This document shows positions 19,252 through 27,498 of a DNA stretch of 64,000 nt, in pieces. The first letter of the stretch is position 1. Each line of letters opens with the position of its first letter. The notes below the pieces were generated by a model, which saw only the letters and a program-made list of their open reading frames with translations, ran no database searches and was not told the DNA's origin. Origin of the DNA: Enterobacter sp. Cy-643 (GTDB taxonomy: Bacteria; Pseudomonadota; Gammaproteobacteria; Enterobacterales; Enterobacteriaceae); assembly GCF_011752815.1 (NCBI RefSeq), contig NZ_VWWV01000001.1:372001-436000 (forward strand), in the 5' to 3' direction. Made by a program: the position numbers and the translations under genes.

Positions 19252-20664
19252 ATGTCAGACATTACGAGTCAAAATGCCTCCTGGGCCACGTTGCTTAGCG
19301 GCCATAACGGGCTGCGCTCCCTGGCCCTCGCCGGCGGCGTGGCGCTGCATGCCATTAATATTTATATCGTCACCACAATTTTGCCGACCGTCATTCAGGA
19401 GATTGGCGGCCTGGCCTGGTATGCGTGGAACACCACGCTCTTTGTCGCCGCGTCGATTGTAGGCTCCGCCATCTCTGCGAAGCTGATTGCGCGGCAGGGC
19501 GCGGCGATGGCCTACCTGTCGGCCCTGCTGCTGTTTTCCTGTGGGGCGGTAATCTGCGCGCTGGCACCCTCCATGCCGGTCATGCTCCTGGGGAGGGTGG
19601 TGCAGGGGCTCGGAGGCGGCGTGTTGTTTGCGCTGAGCTATGCGCTGATCCGCGTCGCCTTTGAGGCTCCGCTTTGGTCCCGGGCTATGGCGCTGGTTTC
19701 CGGCATGTGGGGCATCGCAACCCTATGCGGCCCGGCGATCGGCGGTGTTTTCGCGGAGATCGGCGAATGGCGCCTGGCGTTCTGGGCGCTGCTGCCGATA
19801 GCCGCCGTGCTTGCCCTGATTGTGATGGTGCAATTTAGAAGCATGTCGAAACCTGAAGCCGGTGAGGCGCGGTTGCCCGTCCTCACCATCTCGCTGTTGG
19901 TGCTGTCCGTGCTGGTCATTTCCATCGCCGGGCTGGGCGACTCTTTGCCCCTGAACATCTCTGGAATAGCCATTGGTCTGGGGCTGGGGTGGCTCATCGC
20001 TCGCCTGGACAGCAGGCCGGGTGCGGCAAAATTGCTGCCTCGCGGCGCTTATTCCCCGACGCGCGGTATTGGCCTGCTTTATGCGATGATGGCGCTGCTG
20101 GTCATTGGCCTGACGACGGAAATTTACGTGCCATACTTTCTGCAGCTCATCCATCTATTCAGCCCGCTGTCCGCCGGTTATTTGACGGCAATGATGGCCG
20201 GAGGCTGGACGCTGGCGGCGCTTTGTAGCGCTTCAGTCAGTTCAAAAATGTCGCAGCGGATAATTTGCGTCGGGCCGCTGGTGGTGCTTGTGTCGCTGGT
20301 CACGCTGTCCATTATTATGCCGACACCGTTTAACGGCCCGGCGGGCGTGGTTGTCTGCGGTACGGCGCTGGCGGGCGTTGGGTTCGGGATTGGTCTTGCC
20401 TGGCCTCATCTTTTAACGAAAGTATTTCAGGCGGCACCGCCCGGGGAAGAAACGCTGGCGTCCGCCTCTATTACCACCGTGCAGCTTTACGCGACGGCGC
20501 TCGCCGCCGCCCTGGCCGGGGTTATTACTCACGGGGCCGGCATCACCTCCCCCGGAGGGGTTGAAGGGGCCAGCACGGCCAGTATGGCGTTGTTTGGGGT
20601 CTTCGCTTTGGCGCCGGCCGGTGCGACGCTTTTAGCAATACGCCTGAGTCGGCAGGCCAGGTGA
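19252..20664 (+). CDS. MFS drug/solute exporter (accessory, not in E. coli at this site)
   Basis: A 470-residue major facilitator protein with about 13-14 hydrophobic stretches, suggesting the 14-helix DHA2 drug:proton antiporter group. The first helix region (LAGGVALHAINIYIVTTILPTVIQEIGG) and LLGRVVQGLGGGVLFALSYALI near residue 115 resemble motif C/D regions of that group. The substrate cannot be assigned. The gene is inserted between purF and ubiX, behind a perfect palindromic site, and is followed on the same strand by an ArsR-rhodanese regulator 65 bases downstream. GC content resembles its neighbours. Confidence 0.85.
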   Translation: MSDITSQNASWATLLSGHNGLRSLALAGGVALHAINIYIVTTILPTVIQEIGGLAWYAWNTTLFVAASIVGSAISAKLIARQGAAMAYLSALLLFSCGAVICALAPSMPVMLLGRVVQGLGGGVLFALSYALIRVAFEAPLWSRAMALVSGMWGIATLCGPAIGGVFAEIGEWRLAFWALLPIAAVLALIVMVQFRSMSKPEAGEARLPVLTISLLVLSVLVISIAGLGDSLPLNISGIAIGLGLGWLIARLDSRPGAAKLLPRGAYSPTRGIGLLYAMMALLVIGLTTEIYVPYFLQLIHLFSPLSAGYLTAMMAGGWTLAALCSASVSSKMSQRIICVGPLVVLVSLVTLSIIMPTPFNGPAGVVVCGTALAGVGFGIGLAWPHLLTKVFQAAPPGEETLASASITTVQLYATALAAALAGVITHGAGITSPGGVEGASTASMALFGVFALAPAGATLLAIRLSRQAR

Positions 20665-20674
20665 TATCTGTCAC
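20661..20674 (+). promoter_or_regulatory. GTGA-N6-TCAC symmetric site before the ArsR-rhodanese gene
   Basis: GTGATATCTGTCAC has the core symmetry and spacing of a CRP site but lacks the outer T/A positions (G and T instead). It overlaps the MFS stop codon and lies 56 bases before the regulator start. Chance occurrence is quite possible. Confidence 0.25.
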
Positions 20675-20729
20675 TTTAGGGGCGGCAATGCTAACATCGG
20701 CGGCGTTTGGCGGATAACGGGCAGCGTGG

Positions 20730-21401
20730 ATGAAAAAAGTGATGGGGAGCCCGCAGGGCCAACTAGAAATACTGGCAGGTCTTGCTCGCGCGATGGCGCA
20801 TCCCCATCGTCTTGCCTTGCTGGAGGCCGTTTTTCAGCACGAAAGTTCAGTTGAGCAACTGGCAGAGACAACCGGCCTTTCCGTGACCAATACCTCCCAG
20901 CATTTACAGCAGCTCAGGCGGGCCGGGTTCGTCCAGTCGCGGCGCGTCGGGAAGCAGGTTTTTTACCGCGAAGGCGAAGGGCCGGTGGCAAACGTGCTCT
21001 CTGCCCTGCACAATTTTAATACCTGGCAGCACAGCGAAATGCAGCGCGTTGCGACGGAGAGTCTCTACAACCCGCAGCGGCTGGAGGGGGTTTCCATTGA
21101 AGCACTGCTGGCCAGGCTGGAGCAGGGCGCGTTGTTGCTGGATGTTCGCTCCGCGGAAGATTATTCCGCCGGCCATATCCCCGGCGCGCTGAATATTCCG
21201 CTGGAGAAGCTGGAGCAGCACCTGTCTGATTTACCTCGCGACAGGGATATTCTGGCCTACTGCGGCGGGCGTTTCTGCGTACTCTCCAGACAGGCAGTGG
21301 CGTTTCTGCGCCAGAAAGACTTTATGGTGCAGCGCGTGGATGATGGTTTTCCTGGCTGGCAGGCGGCCGGGTTGCGAGTTGAGTCGAAATGGTCATCCTG
21401 A
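20730..21401 (+). CDS. ArsR-family winged-helix regulator fused to a rhodanese domain
   Basis: A 223-residue fusion. Residues about 10-95 form an ArsR/SmtB winged helix, with the recognition helix in AETTGLSVTNTSQHLQQL. Residues about 120-215 form a rhodanese domain with LLDVRSAEDYSAGHIPGALNIP and the active loop CGGRFC. The only cysteines in the protein are C178 and C183 of that loop; the classical metal-binding ELCVCDL motif is absent. This suggests sensing of sulfane sulfur or another thiophilic signal rather than metal, but that is inference. It starts at ATG 20730 with a weak ribosome site and ends 21 bases before ubiX. Confidence 0.88.
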   Translation: MKKVMGSPQGQLEILAGLARAMAHPHRLALLEAVFQHESSVEQLAETTGLSVTNTSQHLQQLRRAGFVQSRRVGKQVFYREGEGPVANVLSALHNFNTWQHSEMQRVATESLYNPQRLEGVSIEALLARLEQGALLLDVRSAEDYSAGHIPGALNIPLEKLEQHLSDLPRDRDILAYCGGRFCVLSRQAVAFLRQKDFMVQRVDDGFPGWQAAGLRVESKWSS

Positions 21402-21422
21402 AAGGGTGAGAAAAGGTGATGA

Positions 21423-21995
21423 ATGAAACGACTGATTGTCGGTATTTCCGGCGCAAGCGGCGCCATTTACGGGGTGCGTTTACTGCAGATCCTCCAGCAG
21501 CTGCCGGAGGTGGAAAGCCACCTGGTGATGAGCAATGCGGCGCGCCAGACGCTGGCGCTGGAAACCGATTACTCGCTGCGTGATGTGCAGGCCCTGGCGG
21601 ATGTTGTGCACGACTCACGGGATATCGCCGCCAGCATCTCTTCCGGCTCGTTTAAGACCATGGGCATGGCAGTGCTGCCGTGTTCAATCAAAACGCTCTC
21701 CGGCATCGTGCACAGCTATACGGACGGGCTGCTGACCCGCGCGGCGGATGTGGTGCTGAAAGAGCGTCGCCCGCTGGTGCTGTGTATTCGTGAAACGCCG
21801 CTGCACCTCGGCCACCTGCGCCTGATGACCCAGGCCTCCGAGCTGGGCGCGGTGATCATGCCGCCGGTCCCCGCGTTCTATCATCGCCCACAAACCCTGC
21901 AGGACATTATTGACCAGACGGTAAACCGGGTATTGGATCAGTTTGACCTGGCCCTGCCTGAAGACCTCTTTGTGCGCTGGGGTGAGCACAAGTGA
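21423..21995 (+). CDS. ubiX: UbiX, flavin prenyltransferase
   Basis: UbiX joins dimethylallyl phosphate to FMN, making the prenylated FMN cofactor of the UbiD decarboxylase in ubiquinone synthesis. The 190-residue protein has the FMN-binding start IVGISGASGAIYGVRLLQ, the SSGSFKTMGMAVLPCS loop near residue 80 and the REPL-type segment CIRETPLHLGHL. The start is ATG 21423 after AAAGGTG. Its stop codon lies inside a symmetric NtrC-type site belonging to argT downstream. Confidence 0.97.
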   Translation: MKRLIVGISGASGAIYGVRLLQILQQLPEVESHLVMSNAARQTLALETDYSLRDVQALADVVHDSRDIAASISSGSFKTMGMAVLPCSIKTLSGIVHSYTDGLLTRAADVVLKERRPLVLCIRETPLHLGHLRLMTQASELGAVIMPPVPAFYHRPQTLQDIIDQTVNRVLDQFDLALPEDLFVRWGEHK

Positions 21996-22012
21996 TGCAC
22001 TAATGCAGTGCA
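21996..22012 (+). promoter_or_regulatory. NtrC-type enhancer site upstream of argT
   Basis: TGCACTAATGCAGTGCA is a near match to the NtrC consensus TGCACC-N5-GGTGCA and keeps the GCAC-N7-GTGC spacing of known sites. It starts one base after the ubiX stop and lies about 200 bases upstream of the sigma-54 promoter, a normal enhancer distance. The surrounding arms extend to a 9-bp perfect inverted repeat (21992-22016). Confidence 0.72.
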
Positions 22013-22193
22013 TCACAAAATGATTGCCTCATAATGGGGCAATTCTGTAACGCCGATCGCTTTTAGAAGATTTAATCCACGAAAACCGCTTTCCCCTCTA
22101 TGCCCGCTTCCCAGACCTGCTATCTTTCAAACTAGCGCGAAGTTGCAACGTTTTATTAACATAACCAGCGGCTTTTCCCCACGCAGGGAAAAG

Positions 22194-22209
22194 TGGCATG
22201 AGAACTGCA
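22194..22209 (+). promoter_or_regulatory. Sigma-54 (-24/-12) promoter of argT
   Basis: TGGCAT-GAGAA-CTGCA has GG and GC exactly ten bases apart, as sigma-54 promoters require, and matches TGGCAC-N5-TTGCA except for two bases. The predicted start, near 22221, leaves a leader of about 60 bases before argT. Salmonella argT is known to be nitrogen-controlled through sigma-54 and NtrC. Confidence 0.8.
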
Positions 22210-22281
22210 ACTCTCCGTATGCAAAGGCATTACCACACAACAAGACATCACAAATAAGAAAGCCAAACTTGAGGGTATCGT

Positions 22282-23064
22282 ATGAAGAAGTCGGTTCTTG
22301 CACTGTCTTTACTGCTCGGTCTGTCCAGCGCAGCCAGCGTGTTTGCAGCGATTCCGCAAAACGTCCGCATTGGTACCGATGCGACCTACGCGCCATTCTC
22401 TTCGAAAGACGCGAAAGGCGATTTTGTTGGGTTTGATATCGATCTGGGTAACGAACTTTGCAAGCGCATTCAGACCAAATGTACTTGGGTTGGCAGCGAC
22501 TTTGACTCCCTGATCCCGTCGCTGAAAGCGAAGAAAATTGACGCCATTATCTCGTCTCTGTCGATCACCGAAAAACGCCAGCAGGAGATTCTTTTCTCCA
22601 ACAAACTTTACGCGGCGGATTCGCGCCTGATTGCGGCCAAAGGCTCCCCGATTCAACCGACGCTCGAATCGCTGAAAGGCAAGCACGTTGGGGTGCTGCA
22701 GGGCTCTATTCAGGAGACCTACGGCAACGCTGAATGGCGCCCGAAAGGTGTCGATGTGGTGGCCTACGCCAACCAGGATTTGATCTACTCTGACCTGGCG
22801 GCAGGGCGCCTTGATGCGGCCTTCCAGGACGAAGTTGCCGGGAGCGAAGGCTTCCTGAAACAGCCGGCCGGGAAAGACTATGCCTTTGCTGGCCCGTCCG
22901 TGAAGGACAAGAAATACTTCGGCGATGGAACCGGTATCGGCCTGCGTAAAGATGACACCGAGCTGAAAGCCGCGTTCGACAAAGCGCTGGCTGAAATACG
23001 TAAAGACGGCACTTACGACAAACTGGCGAAAAAGTACTTCGACTTTAATGTTTACGGCGAATAA
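22282..23064 (+). CDS. argT: Lysine/arginine/ornithine-binding periplasmic protein
   Basis: ArgT captures lysine, arginine and ornithine in the periplasm and delivers them to the HisQMP2 importer. The 260-residue precursor has a Sec signal peptide ([22 protein letters not shown], cleavage before AIPQN) and the solute-binding family 3 signature [14 protein letters not shown]. It is closely similar to hisJ downstream, reflecting an old tandem duplication. Control is predicted through the NtrC site and sigma-54 promoter upstream. Confidence 0.97.
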   Translation: MKKSVLALSLLLGLSSAASVFAAIPQNVRIGTDATYAPFSSKDAKGDFVGFDIDLGNELCKRIQTKCTWVGSDFDSLIPSLKAKKIDAIISSLSITEKRQQEILFSNKLYAADSRLIAAKGSPIQPTLESLKGKHVGVLQGSIQETYGNAEWRPKGVDVVAYANQDLIYSDLAAGRLDAAFQDEVAGSEGFLKQPAGKDYAFAGPSVKDKKYFGDGTGIGLRKDDTELKAAFDKALAEIRKDGTYDKLAKKYFDFNVYGE

Positions 23065-23082
23065 GTTTATCCCTGGTATGTA

Positions 23083-23151
23083 GCCCGGTTTTGAATATAT
23101 TCTTAACCGGGCAGGATAACTATGCAGAGTGCAGCCCCGTTCCGGCTGCAC
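23083..23151 (+). other. Two hairpins in the argT-hisJ gap
   Basis: GCCCGGTT/AACCGGGC (23083-23090 with 23105-23112) and GTGCAGCC/GGCTGCAC (23129-23136 with 23144-23151) are both perfect. Neither has a clear T run, so they more likely stabilise the argT 3' end or attenuate readthrough than fully terminate. This fits binding proteins being made in excess over the transporter. Confidence 0.6.
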
Positions 23152-23253
23152 CTTTATGGTGCGAAAGCTGTGTATTCGCAGCGTGTTGCGTAGGTTTTCC
23201 CTGTTTGTAGTGGGCGTGAGCCTTAAGTAACGGACAGTCTATTGAGGATAATT

Positions 23254-24036
23254 ATGAAAAAGCTGGTTTTGTCTCTTTCTCTGGTGCTGGCGTTTTCCAG
23301 CGTGACCACAGCATTCGCCGCTATTCCGAAAAATCTGCGGATTGGCACGGACCCAACCTATGCGCCATTTGAATCCAAAAATGCTCAGGGCCAGCTGATC
23401 GGCTTTGATATCGATTTGGCGAAAGAACTCTGCAAGCGCATTAACACCCAATGTACCTTCGTTGAAAACCCATTGGACGCGCTGATCCCCTCGCTGAAAG
23501 CGAAGAAGATCGACGCCATCATGTCTTCCCTGTCCATCACCGAAAAACGTCAGCAGGAAATCGCGTTTACCGACAAGTTGTACGCGGCGGATTCTCGTCT
23601 GGTGGTGGCCAAAGGTTCCCCGATTCAGCCGACCCTTGAGTCGCTGAAAGGCAAGCGCGTCGGCGTGCTGCAGGGCACCACGCAGGAAACCTACGGCAAT
23701 GAGCATTGGGCGCCAAAAGGCATTGAGATTGTCTCCTACCAGGGGCAGGACTCGATCTACGCTGACCTGGCCGCCGGGCGTATTGACGCCGCGTTCCAGG
23801 ATGAAGTCGCCGCCAGCGAAGGCTTCCTGAAGCAGCCGGTGGGCAAAAACTATCAGTTCGGTGGCCCGTCCATCAAAGATGACAAGCTGTTTGGCGTGGG
23901 TACCGGCATGGGACTGCGTAAAGAAGATAACGAACTGCGTGAGGCGCTGAACAAGGCGTTCGCAGAGATGCGTAAAGACGGCACTTACGACAAGTTAGCG
24001 AAGCCGTACTTTGATTTTAATGTGTATGGTGAATAA
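23254..24036 (+). CDS. hisJ: Histidine-binding periplasmic protein
   Basis: HisJ binds L-histidine and docks to the same HisQMP2 transporter as ArgT. The precursor is 260 residues with a signal peptide ending AFA-AIPKN and the motif [21 protein letters not shown] 23254 is six bases from TGAGGA; an in-frame ATG at 23242 would add MRII ahead of the signal peptide and is not preferred. hisQMP follow on the same strand. Confidence 0.97.
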   Translation: MKKLVLSLSLVLAFSSVTTAFAAIPKNLRIGTDPTYAPFESKNAQGQLIGFDIDLAKELCKRINTQCTFVENPLDALIPSLKAKKIDAIMSSLSITEKRQQEIAFTDKLYAADSRLVVAKGSPIQPTLESLKGKRVGVLQGTTQETYGNEHWAPKGIEIVSYQGQDSIYADLAAGRIDAAFQDEVAASEGFLKQPVGKNYQFGGPSIKDDKLFGVGTGMGLRKEDNELREALNKAFAEMRKDGTYDKLAKPYFDFNVYGE

Positions 24037-24053
24037 GCCTTACCGGTGACAAA

Positions 24054-24074
24054 GGCCCCGCGTCAGACGGGGCC
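24054..24074 (+). other. Hairpin between hisJ and hisQ
   Basis: GGCCCCG/CGGGGCC (24054-24060 with 24068-24074), no T run. It is well placed to protect the hisJ transcript end or reduce readthrough into the membrane-component genes. Confidence 0.6.
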
Positions 24075-24110
24075 CAATAAGCAGCAAACACTGACGACAG
24101 GATACGCACC

Positions 24111-24797
24111 ATGTTGTATGGCTTTTCCGAAGTAATTTTCAAAGGGGCTCTGGTTACGCTTGAGCTGGCGCTCGCCTCGGTTGTCCTTTCCGTGCTGATT
24201 GGGCTTGCCGGTGCCGGCGCAAAACTGTCCAAAAATCGCCCGCTCGCTTTGCTGTTTGAAGGCTACACCACGCTGATTCGCGGCGTGCCTGACCTGGTGC
24301 TGATGCTGTTAATTTTCTACGGGCTGCAGATGCTGCTCAACAGCATTACAGATGCGCTTGGAATGGCGCAGTTTGATATCGACCCAATGATTGCCGGGAT
24401 CATCACGCTGGGTTTTATTTACGGGGCTTATTTCACCGAAACCTTCCGTGGGGCCTATCTTGCCGTGCCGAAGGGCCATATTGAGGCGGCCACCGCTTTT
24501 GGCTTTACCGGGTCACAAACTTTCCGCCGTATTCTGTTCCCGGCCATGATGCGCTACGCGCTGCCGGGCATAGGTAACAACTGGCAGGTTATCCTCAAAG
24601 CCACCGCGCTGGTTTCTCTGCTTGGCCTGGAGGATGTGGTGAAAGCCACGCAGCTCGCCGGGAAAAGCACCTGGCAGCCGTTCTACTTCGCGATTGTCGC
24701 CGGGATTATCTACCTGGTCTTTACCACGGTTTCAAACGGAGTGCTGCTCTGGCTTGAACGCCGCTATTCCGTTGGCGTGAAGAGGGCCGAGCTATGA
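24111..24797 (+). CDS. hisQ: Histidine/LAO ABC transporter permease HisQ
   Basis: One of two inner-membrane subunits of the HisQMP2 importer. The 228-residue protein has five or so membrane helices and the binding-protein-dependent permease EAA loop (HIEAATAFGFTGSQTFRRILFP) near residue 125. It ends with a four-base overlap with hisM (ATGA), so the two subunits are translationally coupled. Confidence 0.97.
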   Translation: MLYGFSEVIFKGALVTLELALASVVLSVLIGLAGAGAKLSKNRPLALLFEGYTTLIRGVPDLVLMLLIFYGLQMLLNSITDALGMAQFDIDPMIAGIITLGFIYGAYFTETFRGAYLAVPKGHIEAATAFGFTGSQTFRRILFPAMMRYALPGIGNNWQVILKATALVSLLGLEDVVKATQLAGKSTWQPFYFAIVAGIIYLVFTTVSNGVLLWLERRYSVGVKRAEL

Positions 24798-25507
24798 TCG
24801 ATATTATTCACGATTACTGGCAGTCGCTGCTGTGGACTGACGGTTACCGCTTTACGGGCGTTGCCATTACGCTGTGGCTGCTGATTACGTCCGTGGTCAT
24901 GGGCGGGATTCTGGCGCTGTTCCTCGCCATCGGGCGCGTGTCCAGCAACAAGTTTATTTCGTTCCCGATCTGGCTTTTTACCTACATTTTTCGCGGTACG
25001 CCGCTATACGTGCAGTTGTTGGTGTTCTATTCCGGGATGTACACGCTGGAGATAGTCAAAGGGACGGAGCTGCTGAACGCGTTCTTCCGCAGCGGCCTGA
25101 ACTGTACCGTGCTGGCGCTGACGCTGAATACCTGCGCCTACACCACGGAGATTTTTGCCGGTGCCATCCGCTCTGTCCCGCACGGTGATATTGAAGCGGC
25201 GCGCGCTTACGGCTTCTCAAAAGTGAAAATGTACCGCTGTATTATTCTGCCTTCCGCGCTGCGTATTGCGCTGCCGGCCTACAGCAACGAAGTGATCCTG
25301 ATGCTGCACTCTACGGCGCTGGCGTTTACCGCCACGGTGCCGGATCTGCTCAAGATTGCCCGTGATATCAACTCCGCAACCTACCAGCCGTTTACCGCGT
25401 TTGGCATCGCGGCCGTGCTGTATTTGATTATCTCTTATGTGCTGATAAGCCTGTTCCGCAAAGCGGAAAAACGCTGGCTGCAGCACGTTAAACCCGCTTC
25501 GCACTGA
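24794..25507 (+). CDS. hisM: Histidine/LAO ABC transporter permease HisM
   Basis: The second membrane subunit of the HisQMP2 importer, homologous to HisQ. It has 237 residues, several membrane helices and the EAA loop DIEAARAYGFSKVKMYRCIILP near residue 138. The start overlaps the hisQ stop, and hisP begins ten bases after its own stop. Confidence 0.97.
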   Translation: MIDIIHDYWQSLLWTDGYRFTGVAITLWLLITSVVMGGILALFLAIGRVSSNKFISFPIWLFTYIFRGTPLYVQLLVFYSGMYTLEIVKGTELLNAFFRSGLNCTVLALTLNTCAYTTEIFAGAIRSVPHGDIEAARAYGFSKVKMYRCIILPSALRIALPAYSNEVILMLHSTALAFTATVPDLLKIARDINSATYQPFTAFGIAAVLYLIISYVLISLFRKAEKRWLQHVKPASH

Positions 25508-25517
25508 GTGACTTCTG

Positions 25518-26291
25518 ATGGCTGAAATTAAACTAAACGTAACGGATTTGCACAAACGCTACGGCGAACATGAAGTGCTCAAAGGGGTGTCTCTGAAGGC
25601 TAACGCCGGGGATGTGATCAGTATTATCGGTTCATCTGGCTCAGGCAAAAGTACCTTTTTGCGTTGTATAAACTTCCTTGAAAAACCGAGCGAAGGCACG
25701 ATTGTGGTCAGCAACCAGAACATCAATCTGGTGCGGGATAAAGACGGCCAGCTCAAAGTCGCCGACAAAAACCAGCTGCGGCTGCTGCGCACTCGCCTGA
25801 CGATGGTGTTCCAGCACTTTAACCTGTGGAGCCACATGACGGTGCTGGAAAACGTGATGGAAGCGCCTATTCAGGTGCTGGGTTTGAGTAAACAGGAATC
25901 GAAAGAGCGGGCGATTAAATACCTGGCCAAAGTCGGCATCGACGAGCGTCAGTACGTTAAATACCCGGTGCATCTGTCCGGTGGCCAGCAGCAGCGCGTT
26001 TCCATTGCCCGCGCGCTGGCGATGGAGCCGGAAGTGCTGCTGTTTGACGAGCCTACTTCAGCGCTTGATCCGGAGCTGGTGGGGGAAGTCCTGCGCATTA
26101 TGCAGAAGCTGGCGGAAGAGGGGAAAACCATGGTGGTGGTCACCCATGAGATGGACTTTGCCCGGCATGTTTCCAGCCACGTTATCTTCCTGCATCAGGG
26201 CCGCATTGAAGAGGAAGGGCCGCCCGCCGAACTGTTTGGCAGCCCAAAAAGCGCCCGCCTGCAGCAGTTCCTTTCTGGATCGCTGAAGTAA
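25518..26291 (+). CDS. hisP: Histidine/LAO ABC transporter ATPase HisP
   Basis: HisP is the cytoplasmic ATPase dimer powering histidine and basic amino-acid uptake. The 257-residue protein has Walker [10 protein letters not shown] near 40, the ABC signature LSGGQQQR near 154 and Walker [13 protein letters not shown] near 174, with a switch histidine in VVVTHEMDF. It is the last gene of the argT-hisJQMP unit, and a REP-like pair follows directly. Confidence 0.98.
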   Translation: MAEIKLNVTDLHKRYGEHEVLKGVSLKANAGDVISIIGSSGSGKSTFLRCINFLEKPSEGTIVVSNQNINLVRDKDGQLKVADKNQLRLLRTRLTMVFQHFNLWSHMTVLENVMEAPIQVLGLSKQESKERAIKYLAKVGIDERQYVKYPVHLSGGQQQRVSIARALAMEPEVLLFDEPTSALDPELVGEVLRIMQKLAEEGKTMVVVTHEMDFARHVSSHVIFLHQGRIEEEGPPAELFGSPKSARLQQFLSGSLK

Positions 26292-26292
26292 C

Positions 26293-26389
26293 CCCTCACC
26301 CTAACCCTCTCCCAAGGGGAGAGGGAATAAACATGATTCCACGTCAGCTGTTTTCCCCCTCTCCCTCAGGGAGAGGGCCGGGGTGAGGG
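26293..26389. repeat. Inverted pair of REP-like palindromes between hisP and dalR
   Basis: One unit reads CCCTCACCCTAACCCTCTCCC-AA-GGGGAGAGGG (26293-26325); the second reads CCCCTCTCCCTCAGGGAGAGGG-CCGGGGTGAGGG (26355-26389) in opposite orientation. The pair begins two bases after the hisP stop and ends twelve bases before the dalR stop, exactly at the junction with the accessory dal locus. Confidence 0.9.
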
Positions 26390-26400
26390 TGAAAAACGCC

Positions 26401-27351
26401 TCACTTCTCAGCCAACAACCTTACCGCCGTACTCTCATCCGTCACCAGGCCTGACATCCAGCGACCGGTCAATGCTGCTTTGATGGCGGCAAATTTTCGC
26501 GCTCCACCGGAAAAAGCGATGATCTTACGCGGGTTATCGCTTTGCAGCGGCACGCTGGTCAGCAAAGCATCCAGCTCGCTGTAAACGCGCTGGCCACCGT
26601 GGTCAAAGAAATGCCCCAGCATTTCACCGGCAACGCCCTGGCGGTGCAGCATGTTGACCTGCTCGTCGGTAATAAAACCCTCGGCGTTCAGCGGGCAGCC
26701 GATGTCCACCTCGCCAACGCCGAGAAACGCGACATTGGCCGCCAGCGCCCGGTCGGTTACTCGCTGGTACACTTTATGCCGGCACCACATGTCGCGGTCT
26801 TCTTCGCTGTCGGCGTACAGAGGGGCGGGGATGAAATAATATTTGCCCTGCATTTTTTCCGCCATTTTTAGCGGCATGTCATAGCGCGTACCTGAGTCAT
26901 CGCGCGCAATCGCCCCAATCATTGAGACGCAGTGGTGCTGCGGGCGTTCGATCCACGGCAGCACGTCGATGATTGAGCGCAGCGTTTTCCCGGAGCCGAT
27001 GCCGAAAACCTGCGGCTGCTCGTCAGCGATAAACTGTGACATCACTTCGGCACCTTCTACCGCCAGCATCTGCTGGATAGCTTCGTCATCCAATCCTTCC
27101 GAAGGCACCACGCGGCAGATTTCCAGGCCGAAACGCGCCTGGACTTGCTGCGCCAGCTTCAGGCAGCGGGCGACCGGATGGGCGATTTTCACCGTTACCA
27201 TACCCTGCTCGCGTGCGGAAGAAACCAGCCGCTGAGCGACCTGACGGGAAATGCCCAGTTCGCGGGCAATATCCTGCTGCGTCATACCCGCCACGTAATA
27301 CATCCAGGCAACGCGTGCGGCTTGCTCTTGTTTTTTCTCTTCTCTGCTCAT
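26401..27351 (-). CDS. dalR: DalR, SorC/DeoR-family regulator of the D-arabinitol operon
   Basis: A 316-residue SorC-family regulator: an N-terminal HTH (MTQQDIARELGISRQVAQRLV, about 23-43) followed by a sugar-phosphate-isomerase-like effector domain with the family's FGIGSGKTLRS and GVGEVDIG motifs. Its position divergent from dalD, dalK and dalT, as in Klebsiella, is the basis for the name. The start at 27351 has AAGGTG six bases upstream. The likely inducer is D-arabinitol or a derivative; repressor or activator role is not shown by sequence. Confidence 0.85.
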   Translation of the reverse strand: MSREEKKQEQAARVAWMYYVAGMTQQDIARELGISRQVAQRLVSSAREQGMVTVKIAHPVARCLKLAQQVQARFGLEICRVVPSEGLDDEAIQQMLAVEGAEVMSQFIADEQPQVFGIGSGKTLRSIIDVLPWIERPQHHCVSMIGAIARDDSGTRYDMPLKMAEKMQGKYYFIPAPLYADSEEDRDMWCRHKVYQRVTDRALAANVAFLGVGEVDIGCPLNAEGFITDEQVNMLHRQGVAGEMLGHFFDHGGQRVYSELDALLTSVPLQSDNPRKIIAFSGGARKFAAIKAALTGRWMSGLVTDESTAVRLLAEK

Positions 27352-27410
27352 GGCGACACCTTATGACTCTTTGAAACGCATTCTACTCCGCACGCGTTTC
27401 GTTGGTAATT

Positions 27411-27437
27411 GGGCAAAAGTCATTTTTGTGGGCAAAT
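27411..27437 (-). promoter_or_regulatory. Candidate DalR operator proximal to dalR
   Basis: Two GGGCAAA boxes (27411-27417 and 27431-27437) flank GTCATTTTTG. The 16-base segment GTCATTTTTGTGGGCA (27419-27434) recurs inverted at 27506-27521 with one mismatch. A repeated, inverted element on both sides of a divergent promoter suggests a regulator that bridges the two sites. Confidence 0.55.
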
Positions 27438-27445
27438 GTTGTCTG

Positions 27446-27489
27446 TGTGAGTTTGATCTCAGAAAGACGGCACCTGCCGCAACTAGACT
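27446..27489 (+). promoter_or_regulatory. Candidate CRP-dependent promoter of dalDKT
   Basis: TGTGA-GTTTGA-TCTCA (27446-27461) matches the CRP consensus at nine of ten half-site positions. TAGACT (27484-27489) is a plausible -10; the resulting start near 27495 places the CRP centre at about -41.5, the class II position. This fits catabolite control of a polyol operon. Confidence 0.55.
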
Positions 27490-27498
27490 ACAACAAAC

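Noticed and set aside
19252-21401. The MFS/ArsR-rhodanese insertion as a mobile element
   Set aside because: No transposase, integrase, terminal repeats or target duplications were seen, and base composition is like the neighbours. It may simply be a lineage-specific gene pair.
21992-22016. The palindrome at the ubiX stop as a rho-independent terminator
   Set aside because: No T run follows, and the inner 17 bases fit an NtrC site with the right spacing to a sigma-54 promoter.
22143-22436. A 97-codon plus-strand frame overlapping the argT leader and start
   Set aside because: It covers the sigma-54 promoter and runs out of frame through the argT signal peptide.
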